A stretch of 64,000 nucleotides of DNA. Source: Strigamia acuminata. Taxonomy: Eukaryota; Arthropoda; Chilopoda; Geophilomorpha; Linotaeniidae. Location: NCBI GenBank assembly GCA_949358305.1, contig CASHSZ010000053.1, forward strand, positions 124,001-188,000, in the 5' to 3' direction. The number at the start of each line of letters is the position of its first letter. Positions within the stretch are counted from its first letter, which is position 1. The translations under genes were made by a program, and so were the position numbers. Below, piece after piece: positions 37,478-50,600 of this stretch. Below the pieces are notes generated by a model. The model had not been told where the DNA came from. It searched no databases and saw only the letters and a list, made by a program, of their open reading frames with translations.

Positions 37478-38021
37478 TGAAGGGCAGCAGAGGAGAGCAG
37501 CGCAAAATTCGGTGCAAACCGAAGCGTGGAAACGTGCGCGGGCGCCGTGTCACTGACACGGACGTAGCGACGATGCTACAAATTGCCGAGACGAGTGCGC
37601 GCGGCCTAATGCCACTCATATGCGCCTAAACTAATTGTCAACAGCACAGAAGGTGCTCTAAATGAAATGCAATGCACTAAAAACATAAAACTTTACTGAA
37701 ATGAATTGAAATCTTACATAAATGTCCATTTTCCAGGTGGAGAGAAACAGACAAGCACCAAACCGTGTGCGCGGCCATCTTGGATGGTGAAAAGTACAAG
37801 GATGACACCTGGTGTCGGAATTAGGCGTTACATAAACAAAAAAACTAGAGAATGCATGGTACTCCATGCTTAAGTACACAAAACGAGGTAAATATATAAA
37901 TAATCATAAATAAAGTCGAGAATTGAATTATCACAACAAATACACTTGGATAATTAATAAACAAAAGATCAAATGTGATCCTATATCACATCGACACACT
38001 TTGGGCTATTTTTGACCAACA
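37478..38021 (-). repeat. 3' LTR of copia element A
   Basis: 544 bp with ends TGTTGG...CTTCA in element orientation. It directly follows the purine tract. It contains the ATCCAAGATGGCCGC motif (37774-37785). Confidence 0.93.
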
Positions 38022-38033
38022 ATTCCCCCTTTC
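38022..38033 (-). promoter_or_regulatory. Polypurine tract of copia A
   Basis: In element orientation, GAAAGGGGGAAT lies immediately before the TG of the 3' LTR. This is the usual position for the plus-strand primer. Confidence 0.85.
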
Positions 38034-38116
38034 AATGGAAATAGGATCGGGGAAAATAACAATCGGATACTGGAATTACAGTGTACATGAGATCGAAAAA
38101 GGAAAATAATAAAGTC

Positions 38117-38190
38117 GAATCATCGAGCCGGGTACTGTTATTGAAGAACGCTACGAAAGCCCGAAAATTCCCACTGGAACTCGATGATCC
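38117..38190 (-). promoter_or_regulatory. Conserved 3' stem-loop of copia A
   Basis: In sense orientation the arms are GGATCATCGAG (38190-38180) and CTCGATGATTC (38127-38117), an 11-bp stem with one G-U pair. The loop region shares AGTGGGAATTTTCGGGCTT, CGTAG and AACAGTACCCGG with elements B and C. It lies about 50 bases after the pol stop. Confidence 0.78.
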
Positions 38191-38241
38191 TCAATGTCGG
38201 GTAATAACTTAAGAGTGTCACGAGAAAATCACGGTGAAAGT

Positions 38242-41200
38242 TCAAAGTCGGAAGATCTTAGAGATTAACGATCGCAAACGCTCAGAACTGAGCCATTTGG
38301 TAAAAATGTCCGCAATGTTCTGTTCACCGGAAACTTTGTGTAAACTGAAACATCCCGCCGTATACCACTCTCGTAGCCAATGATATTTGACGCGGATATG
38401 CTTAGTCTTGGAATTCTCCACGTCATTCGAAGTAAACTGGATGGCTGCGAGGGCGTCGGAATAGATGATAGGACGAGATATTCTGTTCAAGATCGGGAAC
38501 TCGGTGAAAATGTTGTCGAGCCAGAATGTTTCTTTAACGCACTCAACCAGGGCGATGAATTCAGCTTCCATGGTTGAACATGCGACCGTTGATTGTTTTC
38601 GGCACGACCAGCCAATTGGCACATTTCCGATGAAGGTTACGAATCCGCCGAAACTTAAGGACGTTGCCAAGTCGCTTGCCCATGAAGCATCCGTACAAGC
38701 CCACAATTGGCTAGAATTGCAGCCGGAAAGTTCGATACGATAGTCGATGGTATTGGCCACGTATTGTAGGACTTGGAGCAGGGCTCGGATGTGGGTTTCG
38801 TCGTAACACGTATTGAACTGACTCAGCGAAATGACCGAAAATAAGATGTCGGGGCGAGTTCTCGAAGCAAGAAACAGGAGCGAACCGATGAGAGATCGGT
38901 AAGGAAAGTCCGGTAGATTTTCGGTAGACCCCTTCACGAGCGTCGTCCCGGGTGTGACGGGAACCTTCACGAGGCGATTGATAGAGACCTCGAACTTCTT
39001 AACGAGCTTGGTAATGTAGGCGCGTTGCGTGATGAAGGTTCGCCCAGCGTCTCGGATGAACTCGACGCCCAATAGCCTCGTGATGGGACCAAGATTAACT
39101 ATGTCGAACTTGGACGAGATAAGCCGGATGATTCGGGTTAACACGGTGTCGGAAGCGTAGAACAGTACGATGTCGTCCACGTAAACTAGCATGACGGTAC
39201 AATTGCCGTAAATGTACACACAATTGCACGCGGGCATCTTCCGAAAACCGAGAGCTCGAAGCGTTCCATCCAACTTTTCGTACCATTCCCTCCCCGATTG
39301 GTGAAGTCCGTAGAGGGATTTAACAAGTAGCCAGACGTTTGCGGGGTTCGAACAAGTTGCACCTGCGGGGATGCGCATGTATACCTTGTGCTTCAGGTCC
39401 CCATACAGGTATGCACTTTTGACGTCGAGGTGTGCGTCCTTCCATCCTCTGAGGACGACTAGAAGACAGAAGAACAGTCGGATCAAAACAAAGTTCACGA
39501 CCGGACTAAAAACCTCGTCGTAATCAACCCCGATGGTTTGGCGAAAGCCTTGTGCGACGAGTCGAGCACGATAACGAGTTATTTCGCCGCTTAGATCCGT
39601 CTTCAGTTTGAAGATCCATTTACAGCCTAAAACTGTAGTATTGGGTGGTCTCGGAACTTCCTGATAAATCTGCCTCTCCTTAAAAATCCCCAATTCTTCA
39701 TTGATGGCTTCACGCCATTTCGGAGCGTCCTGAAATTTTGGAATTTCCGCATAAGAAGTCGGTTCGGTTCGGCAGAGGTGAACAGCATGTCGCACTGCTG
39801 GGATCGTAGGGATGGTATGTTCTATGCTCCCGAAGAAGAAAAGTTTCGAATCGTATGGAAGGTCGTTCATGGTACAAAACTCTTCGACCTCCTTTCTGGA
39901 TCTAAGTCGTAGATTCGGTTCCGGAAAGTAGTAAACATCGGTATCGATACAACCGGGCCGCTGATCCTTCCGTAAATGTTCTTCGCGGACCCATCGACGG
40001 AAAATGGTGTCACCACCGATATAACGCCAGTAGAAAGATGTTCTGCCGACCGAGGGTGCTTCGACAAACGTTGCACCTTGGGGTAATGGAGACATTGCAC
40101 CTTGGTCGAAGATAGGCATCGTGTGGTGCAAAATATCCTGGCCGATTCTCCTACGTGTAGTTACAAAACGTAGAGGTGAACCAGGTGGTGAAAGACCGGG
40201 AGAACTTGCTTGCGATTCTGCTGAGACATGCTGAGATTGAGATTGCTCAAGCATATCCGGTTGGATTGCCTCTTCGCCGATCTGTTCAACATCTTCATCA
40301 GTGTCTTGGCCTTCTTCTTGATAAAGGATAGGATACGATATTGACCGTCCCATACTCGCTGAATCTGGTAATGCCAGCGCACACGCCTCTATTAATTGAC
40401 GTTCAGGCGTTCTCAACGGAGAAAGGCGAACACAGGGAATCGATATCGATTTCGAAACGGATCCATTCCCGTTATCATCATCGTCATCATCGTCACTCGA
40501 TGAATCATCATCAGATTCGACTTTCGGCCAATCCAAATAAACGGTGTCGTCAAACGACACTCTCTGTTGTTGTTGTTGACCAACTTCGGGTTCTGTGAAT
40601 GTCTCTTGGCGATGACCATTCCGCGTTTTAAGCGACTTCCGATATGACTGATGTTCATCAATGCGTACATGGATTGATTCCGTTACGCTATTGTCTATAG
40701 GGTTCCACACTCGATAACCACGTGTGCCAGTGGCGTATCCCACAAGGAAACCTTCCCAAGCACGGGGATCGAGCTTTTTGCGTCCCGGTGCAGTAAAGTG
40801 CACCCAGCACTTGGATCCAACTTTCCTCAGATGACGTAACGAAAGAGCACGCTGGCGCCAAAGGATATATGGGACTTGATTGTTCAAACGAGAATGTGGA
40901 CTGCGGTTCTTGATGTATGCGAAATTGACAGCGATTTCGGCCCATAAACCGGCAGGAAGTTTGGTTTCTTCAAGAACAGCCCGGAGATGGTCAGCCATCG
41001 TTCGGTTGATCCTTTCGGCTGTGCCGTTCATTTGAGGGCCCGAAGGGTTAGTCCGCTGACCCTGGATCCCTCTCTCCTTTAGATATTGCAGAAATTCGTT
41101 GGACATGAATTCGCCGCCCCTATCAGATCGAATGGCTTTCACGCGTGTGTTTGCAACACACTCGACTCGGGCGACGAAGTCCTTAAAACATGAGAAGACC

Positions 41201-42719
41201 TGGGACTTCTGGGCTAAAGGAGTGATCCATGTATATCGCGTCGCGTCATCAATAACCGTAAAAACGAATCGGGCGCCACCAAATGAAGGAATCGGATTTG
41301 GCCCCCAGACATCCATGTGCAGGAGATCAAGTGGCTTTGAAGTTGAAGGATGCAGATCAGGCTTGTGAGAAGCCCTTATGGACTTTGCAAGTCGGCAATC
41401 ATTGCACGCCAGTTCCTGTGATACTTCCGCGGGTTCGAGTCCATATACCTGGTCGTTGTTCGCCAACAATCGCATCGCATTGGTGTGCAAATGTCCTAGG
41501 CGACTATGCCACAAACCAGTTGCGTCTTTTACGGAGGCAGGATTGGCAAGGGTTTTCTTTGGCGTTTGAACAGGATTTGGAATAACCTTCTTTTGTGATT
41601 GAGAAGGGTTACCAGCGGATTGGATAGGAAGAGGAAATGTAACAGGTGGAGGACTAGATGGAATGTGCTGGATTGCGTTGGCGTAGGATTGGATTGGAGG
41701 GTTGATGTGGATGGGCAAGGATTGTGGCACGGGTAAAGGATTAGTGGCAACCGAAATTGACGTTGGCACCTCAGTCGCAGGCAATGGCGGCATTTGAATC
41801 CTAAAATCCGTGATGTTTCGTTGCATAGCCTTCTGCTTCTTCGCCTTTGGAATATTCACGAAGTCAACTTCCGTCGTAACAAATGTCTGTACTGGCGGTT
41901 GTTGGATTATCTGTGAAGACGTAGTGGCAACCGTTGGATTTGTACACAACCCATCCAGGTAATACAATCCTCCCTTCTCCTTTGCTCTGAGAATTGTTTC
42001 AGCAATGTTCGATTTATAAATGTTGATCTCCCCGTTATAGGTGTGGATATGGTGACTAGTCTTGTCGATCCTCGAGACGGAGATTAGATTTGCCTCGAAA
42101 TTGGGTGCATAAAGCACATTCGTTAATGTCACATTGCAGTGAGAATTGTCCACACGAGTCTGCAATAGGACATTTCCTCGGCCAGTCACTTGTGATTTCC
42201 CTTGTCCCAACTCGATGTCAAAAGGGACGATGTCTGAGAAATCAGAAAACCACGACCGTACGTGGGAAACATGGTCAGTGGCGCCGCAGTCGACTATCCA
42301 TTCATGTGACTGCATCAGATGGGCAACGGGACGTTCAATCATCGGCGGAGCGTTCACGAAAAACACTGCGTTGCGAACCGGATGAGAACTTCCTCTCGGG
42401 CGATTGTCCTCGGGTTTGGGAGCCGAGTTCTTGCCACGCTTCTTGCTCTTGCTGCGAGAGCGTTGGAAAGAAGCTGTCGGTTGTTGATTCCGGTTGTCGC
42501 GTTTAGGATATGGGCACTTATTCGCATAGTGACCCATTTCGTCACAGTTAAAGCATTTGACCTGCGATAATGGACGACGCGGACGAGAACCTTGGCGGGA
42601 TTGTTGCGGATTTTGATTAGCCGCGTGAGCTGACGCCGACACGTTATGTAGTCCTAGGTTCGCTGAATTTTCGGCGAAAATTAGTGGCAAAAGAATAGCT
42701 AAACCATCCTCTGCTACCA
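38242..42719 (-). CDS. Copia A polyprotein without capsid domain: knuckle, protease, integrase, RT, RNase H
   Basis: The frame is open for about 1490 residues up to the stop at 38242. It begins inside the primer-binding site without an ATG; the first Met (DEMGHY) lies within the zinc knuckle, so no proper start exists. Domains in order: zinc knuckle CFNCDEMGHYANKC (residues ~56-69); protease DCGA (~144-147); integrase zinc site with HSRLGHLH and CNDC (~405-442); integrase core with HMDVWGP, IRSDRGGEF and NGTAERINRT giving D, D and E; a low-complexity spacer; RT ending in YVDD (~1180-1183); RNase H with CTDASW and STMEAEF; and C-terminal IADIFTKWL. No stop or frameshift interrupts it. Compared with B, the gag capsid region is deleted. 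Confidence 0.93.
42701..42719 (-). promoter_or_regulatory. Primer-binding site of copia A (initiator tRNA-Met)
   Basis: Two bases after the 5' LTR, in element orientation, the sequence TGGTAGCAGAGGATGGTTT is complementary to the 3' end of animal initiator tRNA-Met (…CCATCCTCTGCTACCA). It would prime minus-strand cDNA synthesis. Confidence 0.88.
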
Positions 42720-42721
42720 AT

Positions 42722-43265
42722 TGAAGGGCAGCAGAGGAGAGCAGCGCAAAATTCGGTGCAAACCGAAGCGTGGAAACGTGCGCGGGCGCCGTGTCACTGA
42801 CACGGACGTAGCGACAATGCTACAAATTGCCGAGACGAGTGCGCGCGGCCTAATGCCACTCATATGCGCCTAAACTAATTGTCAACAGCACAGAAGGTGC
42901 TCTAAATGAAATGCAATGCACTAAAAACATAAAACTTTACTGAAATGAATTGAAATCTTACATAAATGTCCATTTTCCAGGTGGAGAGAAACAGACAAGC
43001 ACCAAACCGTGTGCGCGGCCATCTTGGATGGTGAAAAGTACAAGGATGACACCTGGTGTCGGAATTAGGCGTTACATAAACAAAAAAACTAGAGAATGCA
43101 TGGTACTCCATGCTTAAGTACACAAAACGAGGTAAATATATAAATAATCATAAATAAAGTCGAGAATTGAATTATCACAACAAATACACTTGGATAATTA
43201 ATAAACAAAAGATCAAATGTGATCCTATATCACATCGACACACTTTGGGCTATTTTTGACCAACA
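42722..43265 (-). repeat. 5' LTR of copia element A
   Basis: 544 bp, identical to the 3' LTR except for one base seen at 42816. It holds the element's promoter. The AAGATGGC motif lies at 43018-43029. Confidence 0.93.
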
Positions 43266-43405
43266 GGCCCGCCGCTCGGTCGAGCGGCGCACAGTACCCG
43301 CCGAGCGGCGCGATATTCGATACCCGTCTCTGTAAAAGCAGCCGTGCTTTTTCGGTCTCAGACTGGCCTTCGGGCCGGTCAAAATAATAAATAAATAAGT
43401 CGAGA
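43266..43405 (+). repeat. Remainder of the interrupted 0.6-kb repeat
   Basis: Starting with the second GGCCC of the target duplication, it continues the right arm: CGCTCGGTCGAGCGGCGC, GACTGGCCTTCGGGCCGGTC and a short (AAAT)n tract. Confidence 0.88.
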
Positions 43406-44639
43406 ATGGGCCACCGCCGGCCGGTGGGGCCAATCGTCGCGGGTGGGCGGGGCAGGCAGCCAACCGTCCACCGATCGATCGATCGATTGATTGATCGACC
43501 GACCAATCAATCGGTTTTCAGATTTCGGGTTTTCACGGGTCCCAGGTTTTTCAGGTTTTTCAGATTTTTCAGATTTTTCAGATTTCAGATTTCAGATTTC
43601 AGATTTCAGATTTCACATCGAATAATGTACGGAGTCTCTTCGGTGCCATTCTCATTTTGACCGTTAAGGACAGACAGACTGCTCCTCGACCAGGACCGAC
43701 TAATGCGACAACTAGACCCGTCGCTCGTCGCGCGAGCCCGCCTCATTTTTTTCGCTCGTTTATTCACGCTTAGTTTTAAGAAAAATTTTCAAATTTTACA
43801 AATGTACACGAATAAAAAGACCGTTTACTTTTCGCTCCAATTGTTTATTCTTTATACGCCTTTACAACTCTTACGAGAAGATAAATAGAAAACGAGAAAA
43901 TATAATCGATCGACCACGCCGTCGGCGCCTAACCCGAACCCGTAGTCCCCGCTTCGTTCTTCTCCTCCCCCGTCCACGGGACGGGCCGAACACCGAACAC
44001 CGAGCGCCGAGCGCTGCGCGGGCACCTGGTGGCGCAACCGGGCAACATGACGCGGCACGATTCAAAACGCCGATCGTTTATTCGTTTCATTTTATTTTGT
44101 TTCGTTTCGTTTCATTTTATTGTTTCACTTTGTTTTATTTTGTTTCATTTTTTCTTTTTAATTCGCATCGCCGAGCGTCGCGTCGCAGCGCCGTGACATC
44201 GAGGTGAACAGCGGATCAAGCTTTTCCCCGCCATTGTTGTGCCCTTCTCCTTCTTTGCGACGCACACGCGTACATATATCGGTTCATTGGACTCCGTAGA
44301 GTGGGAAAAACAAACAAACAAACAAACAAAAAAAAAACGAACAAACGAGTAAGTAAGGCTATCCAATCGCATTATTTCTTAAAAAAAAAAACAAACAAAC
44401 GAGAGAAGAAACGGAGCGGGCGAATAAAAACGGCGTGCCATGCGGGACAGCGTGCGTGAGCACAGAGGAGGGGGGAAACCCCGTCGATATCAAACGACTA
44501 GATTCAACGTTGGTTTTGTGGTTACTACTCGCGGCGCTATTATTTGTCCGTCCGTTCGTCCGTTAATCGGTCTAATGAATTAACCAATTAATTGATTAAA
44601 CGACCAATTCGTTTATAAGTAGGCGATTGATTGACGAAA
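43406..44639. other. Intergenic sequence with simple repeats
   Basis: I see no supported gene. There is GATC/GATT repetition at 43473-43500, a TTTTTCAG/ATTTCAG repeat at 43547-43616, pentameric TTTCG/TTTTATT repetition at 44085-44150 and AAAC repeats at 44308-44330 and 44385-44400. The GC-rich part near 43915-44060 may be the end of a minus-strand gene, but I found no motif. Upstream regulatory sequence of the plus-strand gene starting at 44640 must lie here. Confidence 0.5.
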
Positions 44640-47600
44640 ATGGACGACGAGCAACGAGGAGTGGGCGAAGAACGGACGGGAGTGAACCCCGAGGGCGGAG
44701 GTGTCACGGAGACCCACGCGGAAACGGGCGCCGAGGAGGTGGTGCACGTTTTGTCGTCGCCGTACGGAACAGCGGGAACCGAGAGCGCGGACCCGGGCGC
44801 CAGCCAGTCGTTTCCGAGCACGTTGTCCGGATTGGAAGGTGTGCGCAAACCCCGTCCAATGTAAGTACCACGGCGCGACCGGGTTCGTGCGGGATACCAT
44901 TTACATTCGTTTTCGTTTTTCGATAGACGACTCGGCAGCGACAGCGACAACGACGACGACAACGACAATGGCAATGGCAACAACGGCGGTGGCGGCGACA
45001 ACGGCAACGGCGGCAACGAAGCCAACGACGGCAACAGCGGCGGTGACGGGGCAACGGGGCGCGAGGTCGAAGCCATGCAAGCCAAGATCAACACCCTGGA
45101 AGTTGAACTGGAAGAATTGAGGTCGAACCTCGCCAACCACGGCGAAAGACTGGGGGCTCTCGAGGCGATGCTCCCAGTCCCTCCCAGCGGGTCGCAGTCG
45201 CAACAAACAGACTTTGGCTCTTACGACTCTGCGAAGGTGAGCAGCGGCGCCCGCCCGTGTCGTCGATTCGCTCGTTTTTTTTTTTTCTTCTTCTTCTTCT
45301 TCTTCTTCGTTCAGGACAAGCCCGTTCACAGCAGGGCGGGGATGTGTTGGCTGTGCCGCAGGAAACGCGCGAACTACGCCTACGACGACGGCGACGACGA
45401 CGACGGCGGCGACGGCGACGACGACGACGATGGCGGCGGATGGAAACCGGCTGGCCCACTCAGGGACATTGGCGATCACTGGCGGAGTGTGCACACCGTG
45501 GCCAAAGACTTTGAGGCGGCCAGGAAATTGCTGCGCGGCCACATCGGCACATTCGACGGCTTTTGCCAGGTACGTATGTGTTTCCTCGCGCGGTCGCTCG
45601 GTGTCGTCGCTGAACAAATCGTATGTTTTTTTTTTTTTTTTGTTTTTTTACCCGACAGGAACTGTTTTCGACGACGGAGCACGCGTCCGACTGCCCTTTG
45701 TGCGACACGCAGCCGGATGACCTGAGGCAACATCTTTGGACGAAACATAAATTTTACGTACCGACCGCGACGATAAGGTCGAGCATCGACCAAAGGGGAT
45801 GCGGCGAACCGAAACTACCGGTGCCGAAACGCCCGGCGCCGCAACGTGTCCCGGATCAACCGAAACGACGAAAGGGCGAGGCAGAAAAGAAGGTGAAAGA
45901 AAAACGTTTCGGTTTATTCGCTCGTTCACTGATTATTTTAATTTTTTATTCACTCACTCTCTATATCTCTCTCTCTCTCTCTCTCTCCCAGTAGAACAAA
46001 GCAACTTGGACCTGATGAAGGAAGGGTACACGAAGTGGATGTCGAACGTGCGTGACTGACTCGCGTCGAGGACTCGATCGAATTGACTCGTTCGTTTTCT
46101 TTTTCAGGAAGCCATCGACATGGTGCAACAACGCCCGGTGCTGGATCTCCTCTTCGGAAAGGACAAAGTCAGGGGCTTGTTTTCCATGCCCGCTTCTTTC
46201 CCTTCCCCGCGTCCCTCTCCTCTCGCTGGTACCTTTCGCATTGCCCCCGCTGCTGCAACTGCTCTTCGCACCGCCGAGCAACACGCCAAATCTGCCGCCG
46301 AGCAACGCGCCAAATCCGCCGCCGAGCAACGCGCCAAATCCGCCGCCGAGCAACGCGCCAAATCCGCCGCCGAGCAACGCGCCAAATTCGCCGCCGAGCA
46401 ACGCGCCAAATCCGCCGCCGAGCAACGCGCCAAATCCGCCGCCGAGCAACGCGCCAAATCCGCCGCCGAGCAACGCGCCAAATCCGCCGCCGAGCAACGC
46501 GCCAAATCCGCCGCCGAGCAACGCGCCAAATCCGCCGCCGAGCAACGTGCCAAACCCACCACCGAGCAACGCGCCAAATCTACTGTTGTTGCCGCTAAAC
46601 ACGCCGGATCCATTAAACGTGCAGACGACAATAGCAACAGCAGCAGCAGCAGCAGCAGCAGCGGCGGCGACGACGACGGCGCCGAGGACAGTGGTGCCGA
46701 CCTCTTCACCAGCGCCCGCCCCGATCGTGGTGCCGGTGCCGGTGCCACCAGCAAGTCCCGAGAATACGACGTCGACCTCTCGCGCGATCCCATCACCGTA
46801 CGCGGCTTCACTTTCGTGCGTAGTCGGGTACCCGGCATCCCGCTCGTCCGCGACGACGACGATGATGAGGAACGCGCTCGCCGCGAAGTCCGCAAAAAGA
46901 ACCGCGCGAAGGTAGAGTGCGAAGGCCAAATGATCCGCGCACAGAGTCGCGAGATACTGTTGGTCTACGGACCGTGTTTGTAGTCGATGTAAGACAGATT
47001 CGGCTTGTATTATCATTTTACCGGTGTATTTCTCAATTATTGCTTATTTACCGATCTTTTAAGTTGTTTATCATATTTTTGGTCATTTAGTCATTGTTTA
47101 TGTATTTTAGCATGAGGCACCATGCATTTGTTAGTTTTGGAAGTTACTTTGACTATTTTCCTAATTTGCAATGTTGTATTGCGACACAAGGTGTCGCTAC
47201 TCACTCTCTCTCGAATCCAAGATGGCGCTGCACACGGAGTTGCTTGCCCATCCTTTTTCCCAACCTGATTTGGACCACTATGTAAGATATTTTGTTTATA
47301 TTAAATCATTTTATTATTTGTATATGCTATTTGCATCATTCCACGGCATATAAGTGCTTGTGCACGGCCGTATCTTGCTCGAAACGTTTTCGGCGCGAGT
47401 ATTCTGCGCGCGAGAATTTGCGAGCACTCTGCGAGTCGGGTTCCGACTCTGTTTTCGATTTTTCGCTCGTAATTCCGAGCTAATTTCCTCCTCCTCTGCT
47501 ACAATTGGTAGCAGAGGATGGTTGCTATCCTCTGTTAGCACGCTTTCCACTAATTTTTGCCAAGAAATTCGCGATTTTCGCGATTCGCGGCAAATTTTTG

Positions 47601-50600
47601 CCTATTTTCAGATTCCGACGTCGATTTCCGCCGATTTTCGTCCTTTTCGTTTTCGTAACGTCTTCGAGACGTTCATTCGACGTTCTACCGACGTTCTCCT
47701 GTCTAACTTTGCCGAAAATTACGCGGGTTACGCGAATTTTCCGGCAAATCTTTATATTTTCAGATTTAACGCTGATTTCGCCGAGATTCCGACTCGTCAC
47801 CGCCGACGAGGCGTGTTATCATCTAGAAACGGGCAAAACCCGCTGTATTCACCCCGGTGTGTCTACAGTATCGTCGATTTATTTATCTTTCGACGATTTT
47901 TGGATTTTTCCTCGATTTATTCGGGTCGAATGCGCTTTTCAGCCGCTTTTTCGAGAAAAGCGAGCAAACCCGTGTTTTCTACACGACGGTGTGGTGACCA
48001 GCCCACACAGAATCTCCATTTCGCCTTCTTTATTTTTCAGGGTCGTATTATTATTATTGTTAGATTTAAGGGGGATTTTGGTGTGGGACATTTAGTATCC
48101 TCGGCGCCCTTCGCTCGAATCCGGGCAAGCGTCGTTGTATTCCCCGATAGTGCTTGTCGTGGTACAAGTGAGGTTTCCCGCGGTTCCAGGCAACCGGTCG
48201 GACCCTCTCAGACTGGCTATCGGGGGTTTTTTGATTTCTTCAGAAGGAATCGCCCCATTTACGGTTTCCGCTTTGAACCACGAGGGAGGTGTGTGTGTGT
48301 TGTGAAGTGCATCGTGTTCGTCAGTGCTCCGAATTTAGTGCGCCAATACCACTCTCGTCGCTTCTGTGATTTTTCGCGTTCTGTCTCGCCTTGGCTGCTA
48401 TCATGCAAAAAGTCAGTGATCCGACCAGCGGCAGAGTTCCCGTACTCGCTGTAGGGAATTACGACTCGTGGCAGAGGAGCATGCGAATGCTCCTCAAAGC
48501 AGAAGGATTGTGGCACCACGTGACGGAAACCGAGGAAGTTGAATACCTAAAAACCGCATCGGAAAAGGAGAAAGTCAAATATCAGCGCAAGAAAGACAAG
48601 GCTCTCGGCCTCATTTACTGTTTTGTCTCCGAGGCAAAGAAGTCGGCCCTTGATAATTGCGATACACCTAAACAATCTTGGGATAAGTTGGCGCAGATCT
48701 ACGCTCCCAGCTCCCGCGCGCGCCAAGCCGCGATGCGCTGGGATTTCCTCGCTCTCCGACTTGGCCCGAACGAGGAAATGGCTGATTTCATCGCCCGCGT
48801 CGATTACCACGCCAGCCAACTTAAGTCGGTGGGTGAACCAGTCTCAGATGTTCACCATTCGTATCAGTACTTACACCGCCTTCCGCCCGAGTATTCGCAA
48901 GCATCGTTTGCCATATACCATTGGCCAGATGACCAGTTCATACCGGATAAAGTGTCCGAACAGCTTCTCTCCGAGTATATGCGCCTCAAATCAATCCATA
49001 CGAACAATTCTCAGTCAGCATCGGCGCATACTTCCAACACTGGTCAATCTCGACGGAATCAATCCCGACCTCCGCGTGATATTTCGACGGTTCGATGTTT
49101 TAATTGTCAAGAACTCGGACATTACGCCAACAAGTGCCCTCATCAGAAAGGCGATGGTCAGAACCGCCAGGCACCCGCTGCGCAAGTCCAACGCTCCTCT
49201 CGCAGTAAGAGCCGTCGCAGTAACAAGAACGCGTCGAAGCCGGAGGATCCCAAGCCACGGGGCAGTTCCAGGCCACGACGAGATGCAAATTTCTTCGTCA
49301 ATTGTCCCCAGATCATCGAGCGTCCTATTGCACATTTTATGCAGTCAAATGAGTGGATCATTGACTGCGGGGCCACCGACCACATTTCTCATATTCGATC
49401 GTGGTTTTCGGACTTTGAACAAATTACGCCATTCGACATCGAACTCGGACAGGGCAAGTCCAAAGTAACCGGACGTGGTAACGTGCGACTTCAGACCTCG
49501 ATTGACAACTGTGACTGTTTTGTGACTCTACACAATGTCTTATTTGCACCGAACTTTGAGGCGAATCTTGTCTCCGTGAGCAAAATCGACAGAAACAAAT
49601 TCCACATTGATATATATGACGGGGAGGTTAATGTCTATCAATCCGACATTCGCTCATCAGTTCTCCGGGCGAAGGAAAAGGCTGGATTATATTACGTGGA
49701 TGGACTTTGTGTGACCCCCGCTATTGCGACAACGGTTTCGCCGACTCTTCAGCCTGCATCAACAACTCCAGTCAAGATGCTGGTCACTTCTGAGGTTGAT
49801 TTCGAGCCAATTCCGAAACCGAAAAAGAAGTCAAAGACAAAAACTGAGCACATGACGGATTTTCGTATCGAGTTGCCATCTTTGGACGTCGTGAACGAAA
49901 TTCCGACCCCAACTCCTACTAATCCGTTATCGAACCTAAGTCCTACCCAAGCTCAACTCCCTCCTTCCGTCCCATCCCATTCCGACGTCATTCAGTCAAT
50001 CCCGACGTCATCCATCCCTAAAACGAGTTCTCCACCTAAAAAGGAGACGGTTGCTGCTGCGGCATCAAGAAAAGACGCAACTGGACTGTGGCATAGTCGT
50101 CTTGGCCACCTCCACACCAAGTCAATGCGTCTTCTGGCAACCAATGATCAGGTCTACGGGATGGAACCGGCTGAAGTGTCCAAGGAGTTGGCATGCAACG
50201 ACTGTCGACTTGCAAAGTCAATCCGTAAATCACACAAGCCGGATTTAAACCCAATTTCAACCAAAGCACTGGACCTTCTCCACATGGATGTCTGGGGACC
50301 ATCAGAAACCACATCCATTGGGGGAGCTCGTTTCGTATTCACGATAATTGACGACGCCACGCGATATTGTTGGATAACACCGATGGCACAAAAATCTCAA
50401 GTCTTCGGCATATTCAAGGATTTCGTCACCCGTATCGAATGCGTTGCAAGTACTCGTGTGAAGGCTATCCGTTCTGACCGTGGTGGAGAGTTCATGTCGA
50501 ATGAATTCCTCGACTACCTTCGAGAGAAGGGCATCGAAGGTCAGCGTACCAACCCTAATTCACCCGCTATGAATGGAACGGCCGAACGAATCAACCGGAC

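Larger units (their letters stand above)
37478..43265 (-). mobile_element. Copia element A, full-length, young, lacking N-terminal gag
   Basis: A complete LTR element of 5788 bp on the minus strand. Two 544-bp LTRs differ at one position that I can see (37572 G versus 42816 A). The flanking 5-bp direct repeats GGCCC (37473-37477 and 43266-43270) are a target-site duplication, and the sequence joined across the insertion matches the intact 0.6-kb repeats nearby. The primer-binding site and polypurine tract are intact. The single polyprotein frame starts at the zinc knuckle; compared with element B, about 1.4 kb of leader and gag is missing. It inserted recently but could not have made its own capsid. 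Confidence 0.95.

Noticed and set aside
42718-42720. TTG as the start of the copia A polyprotein
   Set aside because: It lies at the edge of the tRNA primer-binding site. No ATG exists before the zinc knuckle, so I treat the frame as lacking a start.
44704-45617. Minus-strand frames rich in Arg, Val or Ala opposite the first exons of the zinc-finger gene
   Set aside because: They mirror the GAC/AAC/GGC-rich coding repeats and cross intron borders; no motifs.
46104-47016. Gly/Leu-rich and Ala/Cys-rich minus-strand frames over the 24-bp minisatellite
   Set aside because: A 24-bp unit keeps all frames open. The plus-strand AEQRAKSA frame is the one joined by splice sites to other exons and to the RS region.
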